This document shows, piece by piece, positions 22,040 to 32,369 of a stretch of DNA of 64,000 nucleotides. The position numbers and the translations under genes are program-made. Within the stretch, counting starts at the first letter, position 1. Every line of letters starts with the position of its first letter. Location: the NCBI GenBank assembly GCA_949825065.1, contig OX463864.1, positions 17,435,327-17,499,326 of the forward strand, in the 5' to 3' direction. The stretch is from Odontocerum albicorne. Taxonomy: Eukaryota; Arthropoda; Insecta; Trichoptera; Odontoceridae. Below the pieces are notes generated by a model. It saw only the letters and a list, made by a program, of their open reading frames with translations. It was not told the origin of the DNA and made no database searches.

Positions 22040-22735
22040 TCTTGGAGGAAAATGGATTAAAAATAAGCAGTGCAAAGACTGAACATACGCATACGAACAT
22101 TGGAACGACCAAACTTGAATCCGAAAACCTACTAAGGACACGTTTATTCAAATAACTCTGCTCAATCGTTACATCAGATGGGACGTAAAAAACAGATTAA
22201 AATTGGCTGAAACAAATGGAGAAAACGACAGGGGTATGTGCGACAGAAGGCTACCAATAAAGCTCAAGAGCAAGATCTACAAGACAGTGATCAGGCCCGC
22301 TATACTACACGAAGCCGAGTGTTTACCTCTAAAGAAAAAAGAGAAACAATTGCTTCATGTCACGGATATACGTTTGCTACGGCGGTTACTGGGCGTCACT
22401 AGATTAGATAAGTTCCAAAATGAACGAATTCGTGAAATAATTTAAGTGGTGTCAATAGTAGATAAAACCCGGGAAGCACGACTGCGCTGGTATGGGTACG
22501 TGCAACGGCGGGATGAAGGGTCCACGCTAAAGATAGCCACGTTGGAACTTTCCAAATAAAGACGAGGTAGACACGAAGAGCCTATATAAAAAAGTTGAGG
22601 AGAACATGAAGAGACTCGGACTATCCCCGAGTAATTGGCGGGATTGAGAGAGGTGGAGGAAATAGGTCCTAGCAGCCAACCCCAGATGGATAGGATAAGG
22701 CAAGGGGAAAAAACTGGAAGAATCAGATACAATTT
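22040..22735 (+). mobile_element. RTE-like LINE fragment, C-terminal region
   Basis: Frame 22203-22445 reads MCDRRLPIKLKSKIYKTVIRPAILHEAECLPL and LLHVTDIRLLRRLLGVTRLDK, in blocks. These are the RPA-LYG-ECW and MLRW-LGVTRLDK-RN motifs downstream of the catalytic core of RTE-type LINEs. After a frameshift the line continues as LRWYGYVQRRDEG and a C-terminal region to about 22735. The RT core is absent. Confidence 0.8.
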
Positions 22736-22804
22736 TAAAAAAATGTATTCTTAATTGTTAATTATGTAATTGGAACAATTAAAATGTACAATACATTAAA
22801 TACT

Positions 22805-23280
22805 TGATTTGACGGACTAATGCGGGCGAGGGAGTGTCCGTTAAAGCCGAAGGTCCGTTATAATAATTAATAGGTTTTCCGAATGCGTTTGCCAAATAAA
22901 CTACAAATTAGTTAGTTTCCCTGTTGTTACTTATGTAGATACGTTTGTGTGATTAAAATTAAGTATATCATATATGAAAAGTTTAATGTCACAGAAAAGT
23001 TTTCTATGTGTACATATTTTACTTTATGTATTTACCGTAGTTTAGAGACAGTAATAAACAAGTATGTGATCTAAATCAAAATAAGTAAACAAACATTTTT
23101 CCGAAAATACATTTTATTTATCTAAAATATCAACAATTATCTTAAAACCTAGCATTGTTTACGAGCAGTTATATTGACTGGGTGTTAATTTTCACATAAG
23201 ACACACGGACCGGAAATTATGTCCGTTAAATCCGAAGTCCGACATATCGATGTATGCAAAATCGAGGGTTTACTGTATTT
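22805..23280. mobile_element. Possible pogo/Tigger-like non-autonomous element
   Basis: The right end gcaaaatcgagggtttactgta resembles pogo/Tigger termini (CAGTAAACCCTCGATTTT when reversed). Near both ends the phrase gtccgttaaa(g/t)ccgaag occurs (22848 and 23221), as in such elements. The left terminus is degraded, and no transposase is seen. The target duplication cannot be confirmed. Confidence 0.4.
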
Positions 23281-23799
23281 CATAAATGTTTTCGCATTTC
23301 CTTGGAAGAGCTTTCCAGCCATGTAAATAATTTTCTCCCCACACCTTAAGAACATATCTAAAGGTTACATGGTTAATTTGGATTTTTATATTCCATATAA
23401 AATTCCAATCTTACATAATAAAACGAAAGAACTCAAATATTAGATACCGTTTGTACGTTTACTTAAATCGCTCATTAAAATAACTCGGCATTATTGTTTT
23501 TAAAGCCTACGCTATAAAATTTTAATATTATCCTCGTTTCCTTCAGCCATAATCCATTGTTGATCGTTTTTTCATTGCACAAACATTGCCGTTCGGCTTT
23601 CCACGGTGAATGAGTACTTTTCAATATTGCCGACCGGGCTGGTAAGTCAAGAAATGATTAATGCTAAGTACGAGAACGCCAAATTCACAGAGCTCCTTTG
23701 AATTTGGTATCATTCTTATTATAATTTGTGAACTTATTTTTTTAAAGAAAAAATAGCCATTCTATCAATGTGGTCAAACCATCTAAAGATTCTTTTCTT

Positions 23800-24000
23800 A
23801 ATTCATTCATTCAAATATTTGCCTGTTATGAATAAAAAACGATGGAGAATTTTTGGCTGATAGAAGAAAGGTAAAAAGTATATGAAAAGAGAAAGGATGC
23901 ATGACGGGATGTGTGAATGATAAATAAATACAATGGCTTAGAGATATGTGTTCTCTGGGAACATAATATGATGGTATGTATCAGTCATGATGACGGGCTG
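23800..24000 (+). mobile_element. LINE-1 3' end, decayed
   Basis: The phrases gtaaaaagtatatgaaaagag, gatgcatgacgggatgtgtgaatg and atgatggtatgtatcag follow the LINE-1 3' pattern. Similarity is weaker than in other copies. Confidence 0.45.
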
Positions 24001-24267
24001 GATTCCTGTTTGTCTTCAATTTCTTTTTAATTTCTTTTACATAAAGTATCAGCTTGATTTTTATTTCAGGCTTCTTGAACATCATTGTGGTTGATTGTAA
24101 GATATTGGCACGTGGCAAAAACAGGTTTTGCTTACGTAATCCAATATTTAAAATATCGATATATTTTGAAGCATTTTAATTTTGACTGAAGGAAACAGAA
24201 CCAACTTGAATTTTATTGAGTACTGTTGTGTCCAAGAACTATACCCTTTTTGTTATTTCATAAGTAT

Positions 24268-24480
24268 ATCTTCTTCTTCTTGATGTGCCCTGTCAGGTCC
24301 CCCCGACGTTGGCAATCACTCTGGCGAAGGCTTCTCTGTCTTGCGCGATCCGGAACAGCTCTTCCACACGTCTCATTCCGGTCCAGTCTCTTATATTTCG
24401 CAGCCAAGACGTCTGCCTTCCTCTCCATAGTGATATCCTGGGAATGATAATCAGGGTGGTTTCCCGTTGCCTTCCCTGAT
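24268..24480 (-). mobile_element. LINE-4 C-terminal fragment
   Basis: The minus strand encodes RRQTSWLRNIRDWTGM, an ELFRIAQDREAFARVIANVG block, then a stop shortly before the (gaa)n tail at 24268. It is the best-preserved copy of the family also seen at 10850 and 19370. The matching AT-poor composition sets it off from its surroundings. Confidence 0.75.
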
Positions 24481-24484
24481 AGGT

Positions 24485-25990
24485 GTTTCTGTAGGGGTCA
24501 CCCTCCCTTAGCCGGGGGGGTCCGGTTTTATGGCGCCGGACACTCGCACATTCATCCTCTCCTATCTGCTATGGCACTGATGGTAATATGCCAGTGACCA
24601 CATTGCCCAGGGCTCGCGGGGCTTAAGAGGCCACTCGTGGACGCTAGGAGTAGGACTATTGGTAGTGTTGCTGATGGAATGCAACTATGGCGTTACGCGG
24701 TATTTTATAGGCACACATTTTCCGGCAAAACATGCACCACCGCGACCCTACCAAACTTTGAGCCCCATAAGTATATACATACTTTTAATTTATACTCGTA
24801 CTTTTTATGACATCATTCATTCAATGTGATATCGCACTTTTCCAGTTGTAGGAAATAGAGATTACCCTATCGTTTGAATCAATTAGTTCTTGCCTAAACG
24901 ATATTCAGAGAAGTTAATAGGTTTTGTGTTTTGTATAGCCCCATATATAATTCATTGCCTATTTTGTTGAAGAATATCAACCTCTGCATGTTCCACCTTG
25001 CATCTGATCGCCTCTACTCGGAGTCTATTGAGGGCTCTCCAAGAAGGTCAAGGAAATTGGTCTAGTGGTTTAATTTTTTTCGAGAGCTATATATATCCAA
25101 ACAAAGGCGTTTTTTCTTACCCCTTGAAAGAACAGGCTTGTATTATGACGACGACAATTCTTCATTTGATGGCTTTAGTAGTGTTCAAATATTTAAATCC
25201 ATTTATAGCTTATTTATTACGAATATGTACATATGTTAATAAATATAACTGCACAGATTGGGCAACCAATATGGGCATTGTGTGGATTTTCATGTGACTA
25301 CTTTCAAGAGTAAACACATAAGTAGTTCGACGATATATGTATGTATACAGCAGTAACAATTGGTGAAAACAATGTCTGGGCTGTATTTTTTTAAATAAAT
25401 GTTTTTTTTTTTTTTTTGAAAAATATGTTTTTTTTCTTTGTGTACTTCTAAGCTGCATATTTTTATTCACAGGTTGAGAAACGGTGTTATAATAGAATAG
25501 TATTGTACGCAAGATACACGATACTACAAAAGTGAAATTAATGTTAAGCACACTGGCGCCACAACCCCTTAATACGTTCAGATCATCATAACAACCCAAT
25601 CACCTTTTAAATGCAACACTAAAGATATTGATGTGAAGGTTCAACGTTGAACGGAATGTGTCCATAATTCCCTTAATAGGCGATTTCGTTTATGTGAATG
25701 GTATCATGAAATTATAGATGATGAAGTTCCCCTTTATTTCTGTTAATGGGGCGCAGACTGTTGGGAATATCGATCATGATTTTCGCATTAATACGTGCTA
25801 ATAATATTCAAAATTATAATGTCAGTTTCGGAACATCGTTTCTATCTACCTGTACGGTTCTCGGTTCATTTTTATTTTTAGGTCTAATCTTTTTTGCATG
25901 ATTTTGTTACATTGTTTATATACTCCTTTATAATTCTTTTACTATTAGTGGGTTTAGTAAATAGTATAATTTTGTATTACACGTTTTAGG
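24485..25990. other. Unassigned stretch with a GC-rich block
   Basis: The part at 24485-24770 is GC-rich (ggggtccggttttatggcgccgg and following) and joins the LINE-4 fragment. It may be part of the same LINE or a separate repeat. The rest is AT-rich without recognisable genes. TACTCGTA occurs at 24793. Confidence 0.3.
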
Positions 25991-26029
25991 AACAAATCGG
26001 TTGTAACACACATTCTTTTAAAATTAGAG

Positions 26030-26108
26030 GAATCCCGTAGCTTAGTTGGTTAGACGCTTGACTTCTACCCGGAGGTTTCGAGTTCGATTCCGGATGGAAC
26101 CCGATAAA
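26030..26108 (+). repeat. tRNA-like sequence (SINE head)
   Basis: An A-box, cgtagcttagttggttagac, and a B-box, tttcgagttcgattccgg, are spaced as in a tRNA. The two ends (gaatccc / ggaaccc) do not form a 7-bp acceptor stem. A T-rich run follows at 26109, which could end Pol III transcription. It is more likely a SINE head or tRNA pseudogene than a working tRNA. Confidence 0.5.
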
Positions 26109-26119
26109 ACTTTTTTTCG

Positions 26120-26270
26120 AATCCTTATCCAACCATGCTTTCCTTGTTCTTCATCTACAACACCTTTCACTCACATTTGCATCGTTTTTTTAGTATTTCT
26201 TTATTAATTCGTTCTACTTTCTCAACCCATCTTAGAACGCTCTTCTTTATCGAACTCAAAACATGTGCCT
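26120..26270 (-). mobile_element. LINE-1 fragment
   Basis: The phrase atccaaccatgctttccttgttc reverse-complements the RPRKAWLD region. It is followed by ctcaacccatcttagaacgct (reverse of the RWVGHVE block). It is cut off after about 150 bp. Confidence 0.6.
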
Positions 26271-26339
26271 TAACTTGTTACGTGTCACATCACTAGTCGA
26301 CATGGCAGCCATATTGTTTCCTGTCACTGGTATTTTTAC

Positions 26340-26530
26340 CATAACCGAGTTAAGTGTCAAATCATATCATAACCGTGTTAAGTATCAAATCATATCATAA
26401 CCGTGTTACGTATCAAATCATATCATAACCGTGTTAAGTATCAAATCATATCATAACCGTGTTAAGTATCAAATCATATAACCGTGTTAAGTATCAAATC
26501 ATATCATAACCGTGTTAAGTATCAAATCAA
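26340..26530. repeat. 28-bp tandem repeat, about 7 units
   Basis: The unit ataaccgtgttaagtatcaa plus atcatatc starts at 26341, 26369, 26397, 26425 and 26453. Two slightly shorter units follow. The first unit differs most (ccgag, agtgtc); the others are nearly identical, which fits recent slippage or unequal exchange. Confidence 0.9.
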
Positions 26531-26764
26531 TCTTTTTTAATATGGACAATCCTTCATTATAAATATCTTACATAACATGGTATCAGACGTAGTGCTTTAA
26601 ATTTTTATTTAATTCTAATCATTAAGAAATAAAAGTCTAATTAAAAATGTCTAAGAGTACGTCTTCAATTGGTGAGGTTAAGTTGGAAGAACACGAGCTA
26701 TCCAAGTTAAATTCTTCATTACCAAGATTGAGTATACCATCGGATGCAATCAACGTCAATCTAA

Positions 26765-26890
26765 CTTTCAATCCTTGATCACTTAATTCCGTATTCTGTC
26801 AAGCATTGTCAGCCCATATACTCGTATATATTCTCATTGCACTCACATAATTTAATTTTTTTACCCATATATCGTATTTACTTAAAATTA
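26765..26890 (-). mobile_element. LINE-1 fragment
   Basis: The phrase cttaattccgtattctgtcaagcattgtcagccca reverse-complements the LINE-1 block also present at 60085-60125. A footprint-like TACTCGTA at 26819 interrupts it. Confidence 0.6.
26819..26826. repeat. Transposon excision footprint TACTCGTA (paralogue-supported)
   Basis: The LINE reads cattgtcagcccataTACTCGTAtatattctcattgcac. The reverse complement of 60074-60111 reads cattgtcaccccaagtattattctcaatgcac. Removing 6 bp restores the alignment except for one single-base gap. Confidence 0.65.
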
Positions 26891-27481
26891 TTACATAACG
26901 ACATAAATTTAATTTAAAAGAGTACCTCTTGACTTAAAATATACATCTTGTTCACAAATATGGAAACAAATTTACTACAAATAGCATTTTTTGCAACACA
27001 GCATGGGTTCAAGATTTTTTGTCTCAAATTACCCATTTTTTGTAACCGCAGAGGAAGTGACAAAAAAACCCACCCCACATATCCCAACACCTTTGTTCCA
27101 TGACAATCGTTACCCATCAGGCAGCTGTGGTGCGCATTGGGTATTGAAATGTCGCATGCCATACGGTCCGGTCCGCCTTTGTAACCCGCCGGGTACCTTG
27201 TTACAGTAATAGGGGATTTGTTGAATGAGGGCTGTAGTTACAACAATATAAGTATCGTTATATAATCAGAATCGCGCAATATTAACAGTAGCAAAAATTA
27301 CAATGATTACTAGGTAATTTTTAACAATCAATATAGCCTTGGCGTGACCCCGGCCAGATCGAGAAATGTTACTACAACTCTTGAAGAAATTTAACCGTAT
27401 TTGTTCATGCGAACTGCATACGGTTTTGAGCATACAAATGCATATTTTCTGTAATAGTTTCCACGTTTATCTTCAGTTTTT

Positions 27482-28460
27482 TTAGGAGCAGTAGGTTGAT
27501 GGGATCTGTTATTTGGGCAGTATGTTTATGTTTTTTTTTTTTTTATTAAACAAAGTAAATTATTGTACAAACATTTTTCAAGGCTATACCTACATACAAA
27601 TTTATTACTTAACTAATCTTAATTATATGTTATAATTTATGAACTTACTTAATCGTATTTTCCTACATGTCATTTTATTTTATTTATTCAATCTTAATAT
27701 ATGAGATCTTAGAAATAATTAACACCTACATACTACTTATAACTAGATAACAATTCTCACCCTAATTATTTAGCAAAAACAAGTCCACTCGTTCAGGCTA
27801 CTTGTATTCCATCACATTCACTCAGACCTTGGTCGTCCCAGCTAATACTGTAGGTGGACTAGTCAGGCAACAGATAATGCTTCGGGAGCTTGTGCTTATA
27901 ACCGAAGGGTAGGTCGGATTTACACTCGTAAGGCCCCAAGTATGTTTATGTGTGATGTGCGACTTGAAAGATACTTTGAAATAAGAGTAGCGACAGGAAA
28001 CCAGATGAACGGAGCACTTAATGGTTTATGCAACAACCGCGCAATATCAACAGTAGCACAAATTACAATACATAATATTGTGTTGATGTTGATGTATGAA
28101 AGTGAAATTTGGACTTGACAGAAGAATAATAAGAGTAAGATTAATGCTGTGAAGATGCGTGCACCAAGGAAAAATTGTGATATGTCAATGGTTGAAAGAA
28201 GGCGGAATCAAGACATCAGAAATGAATGAATGGATAAAGAAAAAAGGAGCTTTAAGATAGTTTGGGCATGTGGAGAAAATGAATGATGAAAAAATGACTA
28301 AGCGAGTATACAAGTCAGATGTGTAAGGTGTGCGTGGAAAAGGTAGACCGAGGAAAAGGTGGTTTTAGCAGTATTTGAAAGATCAAGTTAGAAGTCTGAA
28401 TAATATTTTATTGTGCACGACGAGATGTATGAATGTGGTGGCGATGAGATGGTATATACA
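27482..28460 (+). mobile_element. LINE-1 copy split by a 5'-truncated retroelement
   Basis: The left part (27482-27531) and right part (27939-28460) join into one LINE-1 segment: gatgggatctgttatttgggcag, then ccagatgaacggagcac. Next come gttgatgtatgaaagtgaaatttgg and the NDEKMTKRV and RGRPRKRW blocks. The 13-bp AGTATGTTTATGT is duplicated at the junctions, which proves insertion of 27532-27938. The protein is disrupted by frameshifts. Confidence 0.8.
27532..27938 (-). mobile_element. Retroelement insertion with poly(A) tail
   Basis: A T-run at 27531-27544 (poly(A) on the minus strand) is followed by about 390 bp ending taaggcccca. Exact 13-bp target duplications flank it. It has no coding motif. 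It is either a short 5'-truncated LINE 3' untranslated region or a SINE. Confidence 0.8.
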
Positions 28461-28469
28461 TTCATTCTA

Positions 28470-28620
28470 CATGTCCATACAATTTCACGTTAATCCCTTA
28501 TCACTTCATTCCGTATTCTGTCGATATTGTCACCTCATGTATTATTCTAAGTTGATGAATTTCTGCATCAGTTATTCGGCTCTTTTGTCTTTTTATTACA
28601 GCACTTTCTAAGTATTCCTT
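28470..28620 (-). mobile_element. LINE-1 fragment
   Basis: The phrase cttcattccgtattctgtcgatattgtcacctc is the reverse complement of the GVTMFDIIRNE region. It lies immediately after, and in reverse orientation to, the preceding plus-strand copy. Confidence 0.55.
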
Positions 28621-28624
28621 TTCT

Positions 28625-29095
28625 ATTTAGTATTATATGATAGTTTGAGATTAAAGTGTGTGGAAGGGTGTGAATTTAGGGTATTAAATTGGCAGCTGAG
28701 TATTTTAGTATTTTGGACAAATGTATAAAATTTGTGAGATTAATGATACTACCTCGTCACAGGCCTTGCCTAGTAAAGCGGTTCTCTGTAGCCATAAAAT
28801 AGAGGGCTTTTAGCATTTTTATGTTCTTGTACTCAGCGGTTCGCTTTTTACATTAAAGCGATGTCAATTTTAAATGTTTGTGGATAGTAAAAATCAAGAA
28901 AATAAAGCTAGTAAAACACGATCATTTATCTAATCATTTTATCTAATCCAAGTACGAGTTTGCCGTCAAACGATACAATTTAAACTGTCAACACTCCTGA
29001 TACTTGATTGGTTTTAACCTCAACCGTTTAGCTATAACTTAACGTCACATCGCTAAAACATTTACCTGCCTATTTACATTTTCCAGATTCCCTGA
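28625..29095. other. Unassigned stretch
   Basis: No gene recognised. Confidence 0.25.
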
Positions 29096-29101
29096 CATGT
29101 A

Positions 29102-29594
29102 CGAGGCATATCCAGAAAATAAGTGTACTGAATTTTTGTAGGTTACAATTTTTTTTATTTAAACAAAAAAATTACGTGGTTACCGTAGTACATATGTAAG
29201 CTATTTTTCGACATAGTCGCCATTCCTCTCAATGCAGGTGGTGAAGCGGGGTATCAACTTTTTGATGCCTTCCTCGAAGTAGTTTCCCGCCAACCCCTCC
29301 GTCCACTTCTCCACCTCCTCCTTTAGCTCCTCGTCGGTCGAAAACCTTTTTCCACCCATGTACAGCTTCAGGGAGGTAAAGAGATAGTAATCTGAAGGTG
29401 CTAGGTCAGGGGAATGCTCGGGATGGTTCAGGACATCCCATTTAAACGAGGCGAGCAGTTCCTTCGTGGCGTTGGCCGTGTGTGGTCTGGCATTGTCATG
29501 CAGCAGGCAGACACGGAAGTGTAGCCAACATGTCGAAAATAAAATCCATCCGGTCGTGAGAGCCTCAGTACACTTACTTTCTGGATACGCCTCG
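29102..29594 (-). mobile_element. Internally deleted mariner with CGAG termini
   Basis: The ends CGAGGCATATCCAGAAAA... (29102) and the reverse complement of the right end CGAGGCGTATCCAGAAAG... match at 28 of 30 positions. They are flanked by TA at 29100-29101 and 29595-29596. The element is 493 bp and keeps only the C-terminal third of a transposase. Its four terminal bases, CGAG, are those found between the two TAs of the dispersed TACGAGTA / TACTCGTA scars. Confidence 0.9.
29201..29520 (-). pseudogene. Mariner transposase, C-terminal part
   Basis: The minus strand reads CLLHDNARPHTANATKELL, which includes the second catalytic aspartate (HDNARPH). It then reads WDVLNHPEHSPDLAPSDYYLF, holding the third. 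The YMGGKRFSTDEELKEEVEKW and CIERNGDYVEK blocks follow, with a TAG at 29203-29201. There are no stops in this part, so the loss was a clean internal deletion of the N-terminal two thirds. The sequence differs clearly from the 12.9-kb mariner, so it is a separate subfamily. Confidence 0.88.
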
Positions 29595-29837
29595 TATATA
29601 TAAAAAAAAAATTAACTCCAGTGTAAACTTTGATAAACAGATAATAATTAAATATTTAGAAGATCACGTCACAATTAATAAAACTGACTACTGACATTAT
29701 TTATCAACTTATTTTAAATTTGTGATATATTTAATCCGATTACTTCAAACAAAATGCATACCACAAAGCAAAAAAATAAAAGATAAATGTCTTAAAATAA
29801 TAAGAACAGGAACAATGTTTGCTCAATACTCGGAAAT

Positions 29838-29910
29838 CTTCATGGCCTAGTTAAGAAGTTGATTTCTAACATGGGATTTCATGTTCGATTTCCGTTGGCA
29901 CTCAAATTTA
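29838..29910 (+). repeat. tRNA-like SINE head
   Basis: The A-box-like catggcctagttaag and B-box-like tgttcgatttccgttggcac match the layout of other SINE heads in the window. The D- and anticodon-arm pairing is poor. Confidence 0.4.
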
Positions 29911-30019
29911 AACATATGTTTTGTGATTTTCGTTGAACACAACGTTAAAATTTTTCGAATATCTTGAAATTACGAGTATATATAATATAATATTACTCGA
30001 CCGTATTTTTCAGGGCATT

Positions 30020-30190
30020 TTTTTATTTTTTTTATTTATTTATTATTATACATGACAAGAAATATACATAATTTGTGAAAAAACAACAGGTTATTTAATT
30101 TGGACATACAATTTTAATGGATCTGGCTTTGTTGTCTTTCATTGGTCGTATCCCCAGTAAACTAGGTTTTTGCCTGTATCTCACTGCCAT
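30020..30190 (-). repeat. Dispersed repeat D (poly(A)-ending)
   Basis: The phrase tacatgacaagaaatatacataatttg ... tttggacatacaattttaatggatctgg ... cgtatccccagtaaactaggtttttgcctgtatctcactg recurs at 32015-32155 in the same orientation and at 39110-39245 in reverse. The AT-rich side lies at the 3' end when read agtgagatacaggcaaa onward, as in a retroposon tail. Confidence 0.65.
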
Positions 30191-30364
30191 AATACGCATC
30201 TTTTTACTTAGAAAAATCGACTTAAAATTGGGGCGCATCGTATGGTTCGAAGTGTATCTTAACATATAGTGCGAAAATTTGTGATACATGGTAATATGTC
30301 CCTGCAGAAAGTAATTTAAAATATGTATCAAAAGACATGTTATACTAGCATTTGTTTTGATACC

Positions 30365-30655
30365 TTTGCATATTTTTAATGGGTATATGAAACGAATGAA
30401 TGAAGGAAGACTAACGAAACAGATATATATGGTAGTGCATATGTGAGTGGGAGACGAGTTGTAGTATGGTTGTAGACCATGGAAAGTATGGTTGGATCAA
30501 GTGAATGATATTTTGAAGGAACGAAAAGTAGAAAGTCAGAGAAATCGTAGAAGTTGTATGTAGAAGAAGCTCAATATGTGTCAAGATAGTATGGATCTAT
30601 GTCCTCTCTGCCTTCCTCAACAGTGAAATGGTGTGATGGTATGTGTATATTTTTA
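30365..30655 (+). mobile_element. LINE-1 3' end
   Basis: Contains aagactaacgaaacagatatat, ggttggatcaagtgaatgat, attttgaaggaacgaaaagtagaaagtcagag and the terminal ggtgtgatggtatgtgta. It is a typical 5'-truncated 3' end. Confidence 0.75.
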
Positions 30656-30671
30656 ATTTTATTTTATTCAT

Positions 30672-30745
30672 TTAACACTTTTATTGAAATACAATCTGGC
30701 GGGCTTATTGCCAGGCGGCAATATCTTCCAACTCATAACATTTTA
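30672..30745 (-). mobile_element. SINE-A body fragment
   Basis: The phrase aatacaatctggcgggcttattgccaggcggcaatatcttccaac is the minus-strand SINE-A body. It is attached directly to the end of the LINE-1 copy. The head is missing. Confidence 0.6.
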
Positions 30746-30754
30746 ATACTTATG

Positions 30755-30916
30755 GTACATATAAGTAGCTCGTTGGATGGTATCGAAGATGACTTAGTAT
30801 TTGAAAAGAATGACAACAATAATTCAGACAATAATATGAAAAGTGACAGTGCAGACACGAGTGACAGTGCAGACACGAGTGACAGTGCAGATACGAGTGA
30901 AGATACAATAAATTGA
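30755..30916 (+). pseudogene. Acidic C-terminal tail, possibly of a pogo-like transposase
   Basis: The last 50 codons of the frame are strongly acidic and serine-rich: DGIEDDLVFEKNDNNNSDNN, followed by three SDSADT-type 6-residue repeats and EDTIN. Acidic serine-rich ends are common in pogo/jerky-like transposases. The following 31000-31060 stretch (cgcgtcttatggtcccgtg) resembles pogo-type termini. No catalytic part is visible, so this remains a guess. Confidence 0.3.
30838..30897. repeat. 18-bp in-frame tandem repeat x3
   Basis: gacagtgcagacacgagt is repeated three times, the last with one substitution. Because 18 is a multiple of three, the repeat keeps the surrounding acidic frame. Confidence 0.85.
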
Positions 30917-31079
30917 ATGCTGCTGGTTCTAGTTATGGTAATAACAATAAAAAATTAAGAGTTTGTAAATAATTTTGTGTTGTAAAATATTATTTTATCT
31001 TACGGTCCCGCGCGTCTTATGGTCCCGTGTGTGTCTTAACGTCCAAGAAATACGATAAGAGATATTATCTTGATGTAAT

Positions 31080-31540
31080 CTCGAACAATTGATGCGGTAA
31101 CCCTGATTTTACCACTTCGGCTACAACCAACACAATCGCGCATAATACAGTCGTACCATTACCCAAACATGCATCACCCAAACACGACCTGTCATACCAA
31201 TTCAATATATTACACATGTCAAAAAACAGCGATGATATATTTTGTTAGTTATATTGTGTTTCGTCTTCCTTAAGACTGTCGACCTTTTTAATACACTGAG
31301 GTCGATCTTTACTCCTGACCTCGCATGTCGGCCGGATCGTGTGCTGATAGCTCCGCTCCTTTCATTATGCCGGATCGATGATGGCCATTAAGTTGATTAA
31401 ATTCTTCTTCTCCTCACGATCAAGGGTGACTGTCAAATCTTCGGATCATATTTCATCATTATCTGTCGGTGTTGCCATCATTTCATCGTGTTGCTATATT
31501 TATTTCATCACAATATCATTAAACTCGTCAAATTTGTCTC
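31080..31540. other. Unassigned stretch
   Basis: No gene recognised. The part at 31260-31380 is somewhat GC-rich. Confidence 0.25.
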
Positions 31541-31769
31541 TGTTTTGGCGCCAGTTTTCTGAGGTGACGACGCGGTTGGTAACACGCTTGAATTCCACTC
31601 CGTGGATAAATTTTCGATGAAACAAAAAAAAAGTATTCCGATGTGATTAAAAGTTCGTATGTGTGTCCATTATCACCTTTCAGCATGCGGTAGTATTTCG
31701 TACACGTACTATGACGGACAGCAGTCAACTTATGATTATTGTAACACATTTGTAAGTATTGAACTTTCG

Positions 31770-31970
31770 TTGTCAACAATACAATCTGGTGGGTTTCTGA
31801 TTAGGTTTGCAATCTCTTCTAACGTAGAAAGTTAAAAAAATCGTAGTTATATGAGAAGGTGTATGGATTTAGAAGAGGCTAAGAATGTGTGTTGAGATAA
31901 GAAAGTATTTAGCTCCGTCATCTGCCTACCTCTACTGGAAAATGGCGTAATGGTATGTATGTATCACATT
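31770..31970. mobile_element. SINE-A body fragment followed by a LINE-1 3' end
   Basis: At 31770-31830 caatacaatctggtgggtttctgattaggtttgcaatctcttc matches the minus-strand SINE-A body. From 31835 the plus-strand LINE-1 end follows (gtgtatggatttagaagaggc ... tctactggaaaatggcgtaatggtatgtatg). The same pairing of the two families occurs at 30365-30745 and 50115-50300. Confidence 0.55.
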
Positions 31971-32014
31971 TTTTATATTGTATTATTACATTTTTTAAAT
32001 TTATTATTTTATTA

Positions 32015-32160
32015 TTACACATGACAAGAAATATACACAATTTGCGAAAAAACAACAGGTAATTTAATTTGGACATACATTTTAATGGATCTGGGTTTGT
32101 CGCCTTTCATTTTTCGTATCCCCAGTAAATTAGGCTTTTGCCTGTATCTCACTGAGGATA
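32015..32160 (-). repeat. Dispersed repeat D copy
   Basis: About 90% like 30040-30185 by eye, with the same start (cacatgacaagaaatatacac) and end (ttgcctgtatctcactg). Confidence 0.65.
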
Positions 32161-32162
32161 AC

Positions 32163-32365
32163 ATTGTGTTACACCTTCGCTGTATACAGTACAACCTAGC
32201 GGGCTTTTTGCCAATGCTGGTCTAACCAATCATTAAAATGTTAAAGACACATTAAGTGAAAACCAAACTAGAATAATTAAAAAAAATGGGTTACAGCGGA
32301 ATTTGAACCTGTAGCCTCCGGGTTGGGAGACAGGCGTCTTACAAACTAGTTCACGGAAGTCTTCA
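32163..32365 (-). mobile_element. SINE-A copy
   Basis: It has a complete body (acacettcg-type end replaced by acaccttcgctgtatacagtac, then aacctagcgggc). The head carries the reverse of B-box ggttcaaattccgc and A-box gtgaactagtttgtaag. Confidence 0.75.
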
Positions 32366-32369
32366 TATC

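Noticed and set aside
26030..26105. Possible functional tRNA gene
   Set aside because: The A- and B-boxes are good but the acceptor and anticodon stems do not close. Similar heads elsewhere belong to SINEs.
28305..28320. cgagtatac and similar phrases inside LINE-1 copies as further excision scars
   Set aside because: They are part of the normal coding sequence of LINE-1 (KRVYKS) and lack the leading TA. They were not counted.
17878..28960. Near matches TACGAGTT and CACTCGTA (17890, 21015, 28951, 10232, 11635, 27920)
   Set aside because: They may be decayed scars, but without paralogues they cannot be told from chance. They were excluded from the count.
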